Assembly: GCA_006546595.1 (NCBI GenBank)
Contig: VIAD01000005.1
Coordinates: forward strand, 190,646-254,645
DNA: 64,000 bases
Direction: 5' to 3'
DNA from: Moraxellaceae bacterium AER2_44_116
Lineage (GTDB): Bacteria; Pseudomonadota; Gammaproteobacteria; Pseudomonadales; Moraxellaceae
Both the position numbers and the translations under genes were made by a program. How positions within the stretch are numbered: the stretch's first letter is position 1; each line of letters opens with the position of its first letter. The notes under the pieces are model-generated. The model worked only from the letters and a program-made list of their open reading frames with translations. It was not told where the DNA came from and searched no databases. Positions 50,514 through 59,170 of the stretch are shown here, one piece after another.

Positions 50514-51206
50514 TTACTCCGCTTGGAATATCTGTGGTTGCGATGGGTCTTGATATTTTGGATTTGCAACCACCCGTCTATATCCAAGAAGCGAGACATA
50601 AGGAGCTCTCGTTTGCATAAAGTTAACTGCCCATACGGGGTCATTGCCACCTGGATTAAAATACCCTTCGGTATCGAAGGCTGTTTGACGCTCATTGAGT
50701 GGTGTCAATTTCGCCGTAAAATTGGCAGCTTGCATTCTCACAAATGGCGGCTTTAACGGCAGATGGTCAGGTAAAGCCTCCCATTTAACCAAGCTATACG
50801 GCTGTTTTGAACTCATCGGAAACATAGTAATACGCACGATTGCATCTCTATCGGGAACGCCCAATGGCGCGTCAAATACCAAATAGACAATCACCTCATG
50901 GGCAGAAATTAACTTGATAACTTTGGCGGATTTCATTTGAAAAAACCAACGCGACATGGCGGGAATATCTGCCCCTAGCCGCATTAATGACTCAATAGGT
51001 TCATTAATAACGGACTCTACTTTAAATGAGCGAATGGGTTTATCGTCCTCATTTTTAGTCCATATTTTGATCTTTTGCCGCTGGTCATTTTTCAATAACC
51101 GCCATTCATTCTTATTCACCGCACGCAAATCGTCGAGTTCATCAGTGGCTTGCGCGAATGAGCTACAGAAAAACAAACTTAAAAAAAGCAAGCTGCGAAA
51201 TTTCAT
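50514..51206 (-). CDS. Exported START-domain lipid-binding-like protein
   Basis: A 230-residue protein with an N-terminal signal peptide (cleavage likely after F-A-Q-A near residue 20) and a START-like helix-grip domain. The segment V-I-N-E-P-I-E-S-L-M-R-L near 65-76 is the usual opening helix. V-Y-L-V-F-D-A-P-L-G-V-P-D-R-D near 105-119 is the strongest family feature. G-G-N-D-P-V-W-A-V-N near 184-193 belongs to the C-terminal helix region. AGGA lies six bases before the ATG. Such small periplasmic START proteins occur in many gammaproteobacteria without a known ligand. It is monocistronic. Confidence 0.87.
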   Translation of the reverse strand: MKFRSLLFLSLFFCSSFAQATDELDDLRAVNKNEWRLLKNDQRQKIKIWTKNEDDKPIRSFKVESVINEPIESLMRLGADIPAMSRWFFQMKSAKVIKLISAHEVIVYLVFDAPLGVPDRDAIVRITMFPMSSKQPYSLVKWEALPDHLPLKPPFVRMQAANFTAKLTPLNERQTAFDTEGYFNPGGNDPVWAVNFMQTRAPYVSLLGYRRVVANPKYQDPSQPQIFQAE

Positions 51207-51341
51207 AGGTAGTCCTATTTCTGGTTATTATGGGTTTTTTTAAACCGCCTGCTTGAGTAGCACTAAATATACGACCCTGCCAAATATTACCAACGCCTGA
51301 TCATATAACCTACATAACAAAAGATACAGCCATAAAAACGA

Positions 51342-52100
51342 TTAAATAGGATTGGCAATATCCACAAACACATGCTCAATACCTAATTTTTCTGCCAAAA
51401 ACTCCCCCACTGCTTGCACCCCATAACGCTCCGTCGCATGATGGCCTGCGGCAAAATAATGAATCCCAGTCTCACGCGCGGTATGCACCGTTGGCTCAGA
51501 TATCTCACCACTTAAATAGGCATCACAACCCATCACAACGGCTTGCTCAATAAAACCTTGTGCCGCGCCCGTACAAAAACCAATGGTTTTAATGAACTGA
51601 TTCGCACCTGCAATATGAATCGGTTTTTGGCCTAAAACACGCTCGCATAACGAACTAAACTCTTCTGCCAACATTGGCTCATCTAATACCGCAATATTAC
51701 CGACTTGTTTAGGATTTTCAGGATACAAGGGTTCGGCAATACCCAAACCAAGCTTTTTAGCTAATTGCACGTTATTGCCTAATTCATGGTGAGCATCCAA
51801 CGGCAAATGATAAGCCAATAAAGAAATATCATTCATCAATAACGCTTTCAGCCGATTTTTTTTCATCCCCACGACACAGGCATTTTCACCTTTCCAAAAA
51901 TAACCGTGATGCACCAAAATAGCATCCGCTTGTAAGTCAATGGCTGCATCAATCAGAGCCTGACTCGCGGTAACACCTGTCACTAAACGTTGAATTTGGT
52001 CTTTACCTTGCACTTGTAAACCATTCGGGCAATAGTCATTAAATAACTGAGGCTTAAGTGTGCTTTGTAACAAATCCACAACTTGTCGTAACGAAGCCAT
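51342..52100 (-). CDS. Nif3-like dinuclear metal protein (YbgI family)
   Basis: A 252-residue protein of the Nif3/YbgI family, which forms toroidal hexamers with a di-metal centre. Ligand-type residues are seen in L-V-H-H-G-Y-F-W near 62-69, A-Y-H-L-P-L-D-A-H near 96-104, and Y-F-A-A-G-H-H-A-T-E near 218-227. Early N-G-L-Q-V-Q-G near 26-32 and F-C-T-G-A-A-Q-G near 170-177 also fit. It has been tied to GTP cyclohydrolase-like chemistry or metal handling, without proof. It is divergent from the protease gene at 52176, as often seen next to algW in Pseudomonas relatives. Confidence 0.92.
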   Translation of the reverse strand: MASLRQVVDLLQSTLKPQLFNDYCPNGLQVQGKDQIQRLVTGVTASQALIDAAIDLQADAILVHHGYFWKGENACVVGMKKNRLKALLMNDISLLAYHLPLDAHHELGNNVQLAKKLGLGIAEPLYPENPKQVGNIAVLDEPMLAEEFSSLCERVLGQKPIHIAGANQFIKTIGFCTGAAQGFIEQAVVMGCDAYLSGEISEPTVHTARETGIHYFAAGHHATERYGVQAVGEFLAEKLGIEHVFVDIANPI

Positions 52101-52175
52101 GATGATTCCTTGCAGAGTTTAAAATTTTCATTAAATATAATATCTTACTTATCACTTCATTAGCAGGACTGATTT

Positions 52176-53354
52176 ATGTCACGCTTTAGCCATGTATCAA
52201 GCCTTATGATTGCTTGCAGTTTGGTCACATTATCAGGCTGCCAACCAAAAGAAAAAGCGGAACAACAAAGCACTCATCCCAATGTCACTATTAGCCAAGA
52301 ACGGCCATTGACCATTCAAGGCAATGCCAGTGGTGTGGTTTCTTACGCGCCTGCGGTCAAAGCGGCTGCGCCTGCGGTGGTCAATATATTCACTACCGAA
52401 ATCATTAAACATAATAATCATCCTTTAATGAACGACCCAATGTTTCGCCGCTTTTTTGAATTTCACGGCATGAACTCACAAGAATCCGAACCACGCTCTG
52501 GTTTAGGCTCGGGTGTTATTGTTTCTAAAGAAGGTTATGTCCTCACCAATAATCACGTGGTGGGGAAAGCCAATGAAATTATTGTCGCTTTACAAGATGG
52601 CCGCAAAGCCAAAGCCAAAGTGATTGGTACAGATCCCGACAGCGATTTAGCGATTATTAAAATAGATTTGAAAGACTTGCCCACCCTGCCCTTTAAAACT
52701 ACACCGACAGAAGTGGGTGATGTCGTTTTAGCAATAGGCAATCCTTTTGGTGTCGGCCAAACAGTCACACAAGGTATTGTGTCGGCATTGGGGCGTAATG
52801 GTTTAGGCATTAATACCTTTGAAGACTTTATTCAAACCGATGCTGCGATTAACCCCGGCAACTCTGGCGGCGCGCTAATTGATGTCGCAGGTAACTTAGT
52901 TGGTATTAATACCGCGATTTACTCACGCTCAGGCGGCTCAATGGGTATTGGTTTTGCTATTCCTGCCAAACTCGCGCAATCCGTGATGATAGATATTATT
53001 GATCATGGCCAAGTCGTTCGTGGTTGGTTGGGCGTAGAAATCAAACAAGCGAATCAAAACTTCAATGAAGATGGTTCACTGAATAATAACACCAGCGAAG
53101 GCGTAGTAATTGCTGGTGTGGTACGAGGTGGCCCTGCGGCAGAAGGCGGCATTAAACCGAATGATGTGATTTTAAGTGTCAACGGCCAAAAAACGAAAAA
53201 CGACTCAGAGCTAGTGAAAATGATCGCGGGCATCAAACCTGATACCGCTATTAGTGTTGTCGTCAAACGTGAGAAACAGGAAGTGGAGTTATCGGTGAAA
53301 GTCGGCAAACGACCAAAAGTTGAACAGCCTGAGATGAGTGACGAAGAGCAGTAA
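52176..53354 (+). CDS. Do-like serine protease (DegS/AlgW/DegQ type) with lipobox
   Basis: A 392-residue envelope protease of the S1C family. The N-terminus has a lipoprotein signal with L-S-G-C (Cys22), which is unusual because DegS and AlgW are normally anchored by an uncleaved helix. The trypsin-like domain shows His in T-N-N-H-V-V near 125, Asp in D-S-D-L-A-I near 156 and Ser in G-N-S-G-G-A-L near 230. A single PDZ domain spans about 280-375. One PDZ points to the regulatory DegS/AlgW type, which cleaves the anti-sigma factor RseA/MucA during envelope stress. AGGA lies seven bases upstream of the ATG. The neighbourhood (nif3, hisC, murA) matches that of algW. Confidence 0.92.
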   Translation: MSRFSHVSSLMIACSLVTLSGCQPKEKAEQQSTHPNVTISQERPLTIQGNASGVVSYAPAVKAAAPAVVNIFTTEIIKHNNHPLMNDPMFRRFFEFHGMNSQESEPRSGLGSGVIVSKEGYVLTNNHVVGKANEIIVALQDGRKAKAKVIGTDPDSDLAIIKIDLKDLPTLPFKTTPTEVGDVVLAIGNPFGVGQTVTQGIVSALGRNGLGINTFEDFIQTDAAINPGNSGGALIDVAGNLVGINTAIYSRSGGSMGIGFAIPAKLAQSVMIDIIDHGQVVRGWLGVEIKQANQNFNEDGSLNNNTSEGVVIAGVVRGGPAAEGGIKPNDVILSVNGQKTKNDSELVKMIAGIKPDTAISVVVKREKQEVELSVKVGKRPKVEQPEMSDEEQ

Positions 53355-53381
53355 ACCATCTAGCTGTTTAGTTAACAGTCC

Positions 53382-53431
53382 CTTCGACTCCGCTCAGGGA
53401 GCATTTATGCGTTGGCTGAGCGGAGTCGAAG
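53382..53431. repeat. Dispersed inverted repeat E, copy E2
   Basis: Perfect 16-bp arms CTTCGACTCCGCTCAG (53382-53397) and CTGAGCGGAGTCGAAG (53416-53431) around an 18-base loop. The same arms occur at 42724-42773. It lies between convergent genes (protease and hisC) and could form a strong hairpin in RNA from either strand. Confidence 0.9.
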
Positions 53432-53460
53432 CCTGATGAAAAGAGAGTACTTTCAAAAGC

Positions 53461-54516
53461 CTATAAAGCTTTCAACGCCTCAACCAAAGCCTGACTTTCC
53501 GCCTCAGTCCCAATCGTAATCCGTAAAAACTGCTCAATACGCGGCAATTTAAAATGACGAACAATAATGGCTTTTTCACGTAAAGCAGCGGCAATCTGAA
53601 CAGCCTCTTTGTGCGGATGACGAGCAAAAACAAAATTCGCGGCGGATGGCAACACGTCAAAACCTAAGTCTTTGAGTTGCTGCGCCAATAACTCACGGCC
53701 ATCAATAATGGCTTGGCAAGTTTGCTGAAAATAAGCTTTATCTTCAAAGGCAGCTACGCCACCTACAATCGCTAATTTGTCCATCGGATAGGAGTTAAAG
53801 CTATTTTTAACGCGCTCTAAGGCTTCAATTAAATGTGCTTGCCCGACTGCCAAACCCACGCGTAAACCTGCTAAAGAACGAGACTTAGACAAGGTTTGAG
53901 TCACTAATAATTGCGGATATTGATTGACCAAACTGATGGCAGTTTCACCACCAAAATCAATATAAGCTTCATCGACGACAACAACACTATCAGGATTCGC
54001 TTGTAGCAAAGTTTCGATTGCTGCTAACGACAACAAACACCCTGTTGGTGCATTGGGGTTGGGGAAAATAATCCCGCCATTAACATGATGATAATCAGCG
54101 ACATCAATCTGAAATTGCTCATTAAGTGGAATCGTCCGATAGTCAATTTCATATAAGCCGCAATAGACTTTATAGAAACTATAGGAAATGTCAGGAAATA
54201 AAATCGGCTGTGCTTGCTTAAAAAAGGCTAAAAACACATGCGCCAATACTTCATCCGAACCATTACCCACAAAGACTTGGCTACTATCAACCGCATAATA
54301 ATCGGCAATGGCTTTTTTCAATGCGCTCGCATCAGGATCAGGATATAAACGTAAACTATCATTCACCGCTGCATGTATTGCCTCAAAAACTTTCGGTGAT
54401 GGCGGATACGGATTTTCATTGGTATTGAGTTTAACCAAATTGGCAACTTTCGGTTGTTCACCTGGAACATAAGGAACAAGTCCACGAACGACAGGACTCC
54501 AATAGTGCTGACTCAT
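53461..54516 (-). CDS. hisC: Histidinol-phosphate aminotransferase
   Basis: HisC transaminates imidazole-acetol phosphate with glutamate in histidine synthesis, using PLP. The 351 residues show K-L-N-T-N-E-N-P-Y-P-P-S-P near 28-40, N-G-S-D-E-V near 84-89, N-P-N-A-P-T-G near 152-158, V-V-D-E-A-Y-I-D-F near 175-183 and the PLP lysine in T-L-S-K-S-R-S-L-A-G-L-R near 205-216 (Lys about 208). The protein is complete to the usual C-terminal R-I-T-I-G-T. It follows hisD by 38 bases on the same strand. Confidence 0.96.
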   Translation of the reverse strand: MSQHYWSPVVRGLVPYVPGEQPKVANLVKLNTNENPYPPSPKVFEAIHAAVNDSLRLYPDPDASALKKAIADYYAVDSSQVFVGNGSDEVLAHVFLAFFKQAQPILFPDISYSFYKVYCGLYEIDYRTIPLNEQFQIDVADYHHVNGGIIFPNPNAPTGCLLSLAAIETLLQANPDSVVVVDEAYIDFGGETAISLVNQYPQLLVTQTLSKSRSLAGLRVGLAVGQAHLIEALERVKNSFNSYPMDKLAIVGGVAAFEDKAYFQQTCQAIIDGRELLAQQLKDLGFDVLPSAANFVFARHPHKEAVQIAAALREKAIIVRHFKLPRIEQFLRITIGTEAESQALVEALKAL

Positions 54517-54554
54517 GCTGTACTCTCAATCACAATGACATTAATTTTGAAGAA

Positions 54555-55865
54555 TTAGTCTTGAAAACGATATTCGGCGGAACGCGCATGCGCCGTCAAA
54601 CTTTCACCACGCGCTAATACCGAAGCCACACGCGCTAAATGATCTGCGCCTTGAGCCGAGCAATAAATCACACTCGAACGTTTTTGAAAGTCGTAAACAC
54701 CGAGCGGTGACGAAAAACGTGCTGTTCCCGAAGTTGGCAACACATGATTCGGCCCTGCGCAATAATCACCCAAAGCTTCAGGGGTAAAACGCCCCATAAA
54801 AATTGCTCCTGCATGGCGAATATGCGGCAACAATGCCTCAGGATTTTCTACGGATAATTCTAAATGCTCAGGCGCAATACGATTGATTAACTCAAGTGCT
54901 TGTTGCTCACTTTCAACCTGAATTAATGCCGCCCGATTACTTAATGAGACACGAGCAATATTGGCACGCTCTAAACTAGGTAACAGTTTATCCAGCGAAG
55001 CCTCAACCGCATCCAAATAAGTACCGTCATGACTAATTAAAATCGCCTGTGCTTCTTCATCATGTTCTGCTTGCGACAGCAAATCCATGGCAATCCAATC
55101 AGGTGAGGTTTTACCATCACAATAAATCAAAATTTCTGACGGCCCTGCAATCATATCAATGCCAACTTGACCAAACACTAATCGTTTAGCGGTTGCCACA
55201 TAACTGTTTCCCGGGCCAACAATTTTATCGACTTTGGGAATGCTTTCTGTGCCATAGGCCAATGCCGCCACCGCTTGCGCGCCGCCAACGGTAAAGACTT
55301 TATCGACACCTGCTAAATAAGCTGCCGCCAACACCAGTTGATTCACTTCGCCACGCGGCGTTGGTACACACATAATCACTTCGGCTACACCCGCCACTTT
55401 CGCAGGAATAGCATTCATTAATACCGATGATGGATAACTTGCTTTACCACCGGGGACATAAATTCCCACACGGTCTAACGGCGTAATTTGTTGACCTAAA
55501 ATCGTGCCATCAACCTCTTGGTATTGCCATGAGACTTGCACTTGTTTTTGGTGATAATAACGCACACGCTCTGCGGCGACAGATAAGGCTTCGCGCTGTT
55601 CATCGCCTAAACCTTCATACGCAGCTAATAACTGCTCTGGCAAGATGGTTAATGCGGAAAACTGACTGGCAGTGACTTGGTCAAAACGACGAGTGTAATC
55701 TAGCACCGCACTATCGCCCTGCTGTTTGACGCGCGCCAAAATATCACTCACCGTTTGCTGCAATTGGTGATCATTAACCGATTCCCATGCTAATAACGAG
55801 TTGAGTTGCGTCGAAAAATCAGCATCTTGGATGGTTAAGCGGCGTATGGTAACCGTGTTTTTCAC
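54555..55865 (-). CDS. hisD: Histidinol dehydrogenase
   Basis: HisD performs the last two steps of histidine synthesis, oxidising L-histidinol to histidine with two NAD and a zinc ion. The 436 residues contain R-V-G-I-Y-V-P-G-G-K-A near 132-142, G-P-G-N-S-Y-V near 218-224, A-G-P-S-E near 241-245 and the catalytic H-D-E-E-A near 271-275 (part of the family signature with Q-A-E-H). N-R-I-A-P-E-H-L-E-L near 332-341 and G-P-N-H-V-L-P-T near 377-384 complete the zinc and substrate sites. It lies between hisG and hisC. Confidence 0.97.
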   Translation of the reverse strand: MKNTVTIRRLTIQDADFSTQLNSLLAWESVNDHQLQQTVSDILARVKQQGDSAVLDYTRRFDQVTASQFSALTILPEQLLAAYEGLGDEQREALSVAAERVRYYHQKQVQVSWQYQEVDGTILGQQITPLDRVGIYVPGGKASYPSSVLMNAIPAKVAGVAEVIMCVPTPRGEVNQLVLAAAYLAGVDKVFTVGGAQAVAALAYGTESIPKVDKIVGPGNSYVATAKRLVFGQVGIDMIAGPSEILIYCDGKTSPDWIAMDLLSQAEHDEEAQAILISHDGTYLDAVEASLDKLLPSLERANIARVSLSNRAALIQVESEQQALELINRIAPEHLELSVENPEALLPHIRHAGAIFMGRFTPEALGDYCAGPNHVLPTSGTARFSSPLGVYDFQKRSSVIYCSAQGADHLARVASVLARGESLTAHARSAEYRFQD

Positions 55866-55972
55866 AAGTATTAATCCGTATAGGCAAAGATGAAAAGCGA
55901 TTAGCTTGAGAGAAGAAAACTACGACAAAACGGGCGAGCACTTCAATCACACAAGTACTCGTCAAGCAATTT

Positions 55973-56611
55973 TTATACCCTTGATTGCTCTACCGCATGA
56001 CTTAATTGCTGCAACAAAGGCTGTATTAAATCGGCTTTACGTTTAAAACTGGCTTTATTGACAATTAAACGCGAAGAAATATGCGCGATTAATTCCAACG
56101 GCTCTAAACCATTCTCAACCAGTGTTTTACCCGTATCAACCACATCAACAATACGATCGGCCAAACCCATTAACGGCGCTAACTCCATTGAACCGTAAAG
56201 TTTAATGACTTCAACTTGCTCGCCTTTTTCAGCGTAGTATTGTTTCGCTAAATTGACAAATTTAGTGGCAATCCGCAAACGGCCATGCACAGCGGGAGCA
56301 TTCACTTTTCCTGCCACCATTAAACGGCATTTGGCGATGTTTAAATCTAAAGGCTCGTAAACACCACTCGCACCATGTTCCATTAACACGTCTTTGCCAG
56401 CAACACCAACATCAGCCGCTCCATTTTCGACATAAGTCGGGACATCAGTGGCACGAATAATGACTATTTGTACTTGCGGATGAGTGGTCGGGAAAATCAG
56501 TTTCCGACTTTTTTCAGGGTCTTCCAATAACTCAATGCCCGCTACTTTTAATAACGGGAGAGTGTCTTTTAAAATGCGTCCTTTCGATAAAGCAATAATC
56601 AACTGCGACAT
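55973..56611 (-). CDS. hisG: ATP phosphoribosyltransferase, short form
   Basis: HisG joins ATP and PRPP to start histidine synthesis. At 212 residues this is the short form, which lacks the C-terminal regulatory domain and needs the HisZ subunit for activity; hisZ is not in the window (it usually lies next to purA). Motifs include A-L-S-K-G-R-I near 7-13, R-A-T-D-V-P near 54-59, A-A-D-V-G-V-A-G-K-D near 66-75, and G-S-M-E-L-A-P near 144-150 followed by the PRPP loop I-V-D-V-V-D-T-G-K-T near 158-167. The start immediately follows the murA stop. Confidence 0.97.
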   Translation of the reverse strand: MSQLIIALSKGRILKDTLPLLKVAGIELLEDPEKSRKLIFPTTHPQVQIVIIRATDVPTYVENGAADVGVAGKDVLMEHGASGVYEPLDLNIAKCRLMVAGKVNAPAVHGRLRIATKFVNLAKQYYAEKGEQVEVIKLYGSMELAPLMGLADRIVDVVDTGKTLVENGLEPLELIAHISSRLIVNKASFKRKADLIQPLLQQLSHAVEQSRV

Positions 56612-57886
56612 TTAAGCATTTACCCGACTAGAAATACGGCGAATTTTAGCACCTAATAACGAGAGTTTTTCTTCCACACGCTCATAACCACGGTCAATAT
56701 GATAAATACGGTCAATTACCGTATCACCTTCAGCGGCTAACGCGGCCAACACCAATGACATTGAAGCACGTAAATCTGTCGCCATCACAGGTGCGCCATC
56801 TAATTTACCAACACCGCGAACTACAGCTGTATGGCCATCCACTTCAATATTTGCACCCATCCGATTTAATTCAGGGACATGCATAAACCGATTTTCAAAA
56901 ATCGTTTCGTTAACCGTACTTGTACCTTCAGAAATAGCATTGATGGCCATAAACTGAGCTTGCATATCGGTAGGGAAAGCAGGATGCGGTAACGTACGGA
57001 AACTGACGGCGCGCGGACGTTTGCCTTGCATATCAATCTCAATCCAGTCTTCGCCTGTACTCACCAATGCGCCCATTTCCAAAAACTTAAGTAATACGGC
57101 ATCTAATAATTTAGGGTCTGTATGCGTGGCTCGAATACGTCCACCAGTCACTACGGCTGCCGCCAAATAAGAGCCCGTTTCAATACGATCTGGACACACC
57201 GAATACTCACAACCCGTTAATGCTTCCACACCTTCAATAACAATACGGTCCGTACCTGCACCTTCGATGTTTGCACCCATTTTTTTCAGCATATTGGCCA
57301 AATCAACCACTTCAGGCTCACGCGCGGCATTTTCAATAATCGTAGTGCCTTCAGCTAGTGTTGCCGCCATCATCGCGTTTTCTGTACCACCAACGGTCAC
57401 GACATCAAACAAAATCCGACCACCACGCAAACGACCATCAACTTTGGCATGAACATAACCTTTTTCCACGGTAACCACTGCGCCCAATGCTTCTAAAGCT
57501 TTTAAATGCTGGTCTACAGGTCGAGAACCAATGGCACAACCACCTGGTAAAGACACATAGGCCTCTTTGAAGCGTGTGACCAACGAACCTAAAACAAAAA
57601 TCGACGCGCGCATGGTTTTGACTAATTCGTAAGGGGCAACGGCTTGAGTCAAGGTATTGGCATCAATAATTACTTGGCCATTTTCGCCTTTGGTAATCGT
57701 CATGCCCATGTGCGACAAAATACGCATCATGGTTTTAATATCGTGTAAATCGGGGACATTGTTAAGCGTGACAGGCGTTGACGCTAAAATGGTTGCTGCT
57801 AACAACGGCAAAGCGGAGTTTTTTGCGCCAGAAATACGCACTTCACCTTCGAGACGAGTGCCACCTGTAATCGCTAACTTATCCAT
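56612..57886 (-). CDS. murA: UDP-N-acetylglucosamine 1-carboxyvinyltransferase
   Basis: MurA transfers enolpyruvate from PEP to UDP-GlcNAc, the first committed step of peptidoglycan synthesis. The 424 residues have the full inside-out barrel: G-A-K-N-S-A-L-P near 20-27, the catalytic-loop Cys in L-P-G-G-C-A-I-G near 117 (the Cys form is sensitive to fosfomycin in known enzymes), F-P-T-D-M-Q-A-Q near 303-310, and a late D-L-R-A-S-M-S-L-V-L near 371-380. It is in the conserved ibaG-murA-hisG order. Confidence 0.98.
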   Translation of the reverse strand: MDKLAITGGTRLEGEVRISGAKNSALPLLAATILASTPVTLNNVPDLHDIKTMMRILSHMGMTITKGENGQVIIDANTLTQAVAPYELVKTMRASIFVLGSLVTRFKEAYVSLPGGCAIGSRPVDQHLKALEALGAVVTVEKGYVHAKVDGRLRGGRILFDVVTVGGTENAMMAATLAEGTTIIENAAREPEVVDLANMLKKMGANIEGAGTDRIVIEGVEALTGCEYSVCPDRIETGSYLAAAVVTGGRIRATHTDPKLLDAVLLKFLEMGALVSTGEDWIEIDMQGKRPRAVSFRTLPHPAFPTDMQAQFMAINAISEGTSTVNETIFENRFMHVPELNRMGANIEVDGHTAVVRGVGKLDGAPVMATDLRASMSLVLAALAAEGDTVIDRIYHIDRGYERVEEKLSLLGAKIRRISSRVNA

Positions 57887-57915
57887 GACTTATTCTCTGT
57901 ATGCGGAGGGATGGA

Positions 57916-58167
57916 TTAACCAAATAATTTTGCTTTGCGCCATTCTTCGGGCGTTAAAGTACGCATAGTGACTGCGTGAATTGCGCCACTGGCAATATAT
58001 TCGTTCAAGGGCGCGTAAACACGTTGTTGCTTAGCGACAGGACGTAAACTGGCAAACTCTTCACTGACTATAGTGACTTGAAACTTGCCGCCTTCACCGG
58101 TGACATTGACTTCAACGGCTTCAGGAAAAGCGGCGACTAAAACGGATTTAATGCTTTCGGGATTCAT
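57916..58167 (-). CDS. ibaG: BolA family protein IbaG
   Basis: An 83-residue BolA-fold protein (IbaG, formerly YrbA) that binds 2Fe-2S clusters with monothiol glutaredoxins and is linked to acid tolerance. F-P-E-A-V-E-V-N-V-T-G-E-G-G near 14-27, F-Q-V-T-I-V near 29-34 and the H-A-V-T-M-R-T-L-T-P-E-E near 64-75 fit the family. The nucleic-acid/metal-binding His in the late H-A-V segment is present. It lies between mlaB and murA with short spacing, as in E. coli. Confidence 0.95.
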   Translation of the reverse strand: MNPESIKSVLVAAFPEAVEVNVTGEGGKFQVTIVSEEFASLRPVAKQQRVYAPLNEYIASGAIHAVTMRTLTPEEWRKAKLFG

Positions 58168-58175
58168 TTGCTATC

Positions 58176-58484
58176 CTACGGTAATTCAGGTAACGCGGTG
58201 GTTAAACCACTGACACTAATAATGGCGCGTAGTTTGTCGGGCATATGGCTAATATGCAAGTTTTGTTGTGAACTAGATGCGATTCGTGTCCACGACACCA
58301 AAATGGCCACCACTAAACTATTACTACTAGCAAGCTCTTGCATATCAATCACCAGCGATTTACCGGCTTGCTTGAGTAACTTTACGCCATCCGCACAGAC
58401 TTTTTCGGCATTATCAAAATGCACAACGCCTCCTAAATGGAGGCGCGAGTCTTGCAGCGTTAATGTCGCTACACTTTCGGTCAT
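58176..58484 (-). CDS. mlaB: MlaB, STAS-domain subunit of the phospholipid ABC transporter
   Basis: A 102-residue single STAS-domain protein that stabilises MlaF in the cytoplasmic part of the MlaFEDB complex. The ATG at 58484, one base after the mlaC stop codon at 58486, is preferred to an upstream in-frame start because it gives the standard M-T-E-S-V opening. V-I-D-M-Q-E-L-A-S-S-N-S near 45-56 is the conserved loop with serines in the position of the SpoIIAA phospho-site. The end is A-L-P-E-L-P. It is coupled to mlaC and followed by ibaG. Confidence 0.92.
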   Translation of the reverse strand: MTESVATLTLQDSRLHLGGVVHFDNAEKVCADGVKLLKQAGKSLVIDMQELASSNSLVVAILVSWTRIASSSQQNLHISHMPDKLRAIISVSGLTTALPELP

Positions 58485-58485
58485 A

Positions 58486-59118
58486 TTAGCTACCTTTTTT
58501 AGGCTCGGCTGCTGGAACAAAATTGGCAATCGCTTTGTCTAAATTACCATGATTGGCTTCGACAGTAGAAGCAAACTGATTACGAAAGGTTAAGCCTAAA
58601 TTAATACCATTCAAAATCAAATTGCGTACTTTCCATTGCCCTTGCGCGTCTAAAACCATTTGGTAGGTAACAGGAACAACACCGTTGCTACTGGTTTGAA
58701 TATCCATATCGACTTGGGCTTTTTTCGGGTCATCACCTGCTTTATAAGGTTTGACAGTAAATTTTTCGTTTTCATACGCGCCTAAACCATTAGCATAAGT
58801 GCGAATTAAACTTTGCTTAAAGGTCGCTGTAAAATCCACGCGTTGCTTGTCATTGGCTTGGCGATAAAACTGCCCCATCACCCCTTTGGCAAAGCCCGTA
58901 AAATCCACATACGGCTCAATATTTTCCTGCACAATGGTAAACAACAATTGTGGATCTTTTTTATACGCAGCACGTTCTTTCACTAAGCGTGTCGTTAATT
59001 GCTCAGAAATGCGTTGGACAAAATCTTTGGGATTTTCGGCAGCAGAGCTTAATTGTGCGCCTAACAATAAAACACCCATCAACATTATCGAAAAACTGCG
59101 TTGTATTAACTTCAACAT
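58486..59118 (-). CDS. mlaC: MlaC, periplasmic phospholipid-binding protein
   Basis: MlaC shuttles phospholipid between the outer-membrane MlaA-porin complex and the inner-membrane MlaFEDB complex. The start at 59118 (ATG after GAGGAT) gives a signal peptide with cleavage near Q-L-S-S-A-A at residue 24-26; a longer upstream extension is unlikely. The mature domain has P-Y-V-D-F-T-G-F-A-K near 61-70, F-K-Q-S-L-I-R-T-Y near 97-105 and G-Q-W-K-V-R-N-L-I-L-N-G-I-N-L near 157-171. Length (210 aa) is normal. It is in the mlaFEDCB operon. Confidence 0.95.
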   Translation of the reverse strand: MLKLIQRSFSIMLMGVLLLGAQLSSAAENPKDFVQRISEQLTTRLVKERAAYKKDPQLLFTIVQENIEPYVDFTGFAKGVMGQFYRQANDKQRVDFTATFKQSLIRTYANGLGAYENEKFTVKPYKAGDDPKKAQVDMDIQTSSNGVVPVTYQMVLDAQGQWKVRNLILNGINLGLTFRNQFASTVEANHGNLDKAIANFVPAAEPKKGS

Positions 59119-59170
59119 ATCATCATCCTCATTAAAACCGATAGTCATAAAAGCCATCGGCATGTATCAA

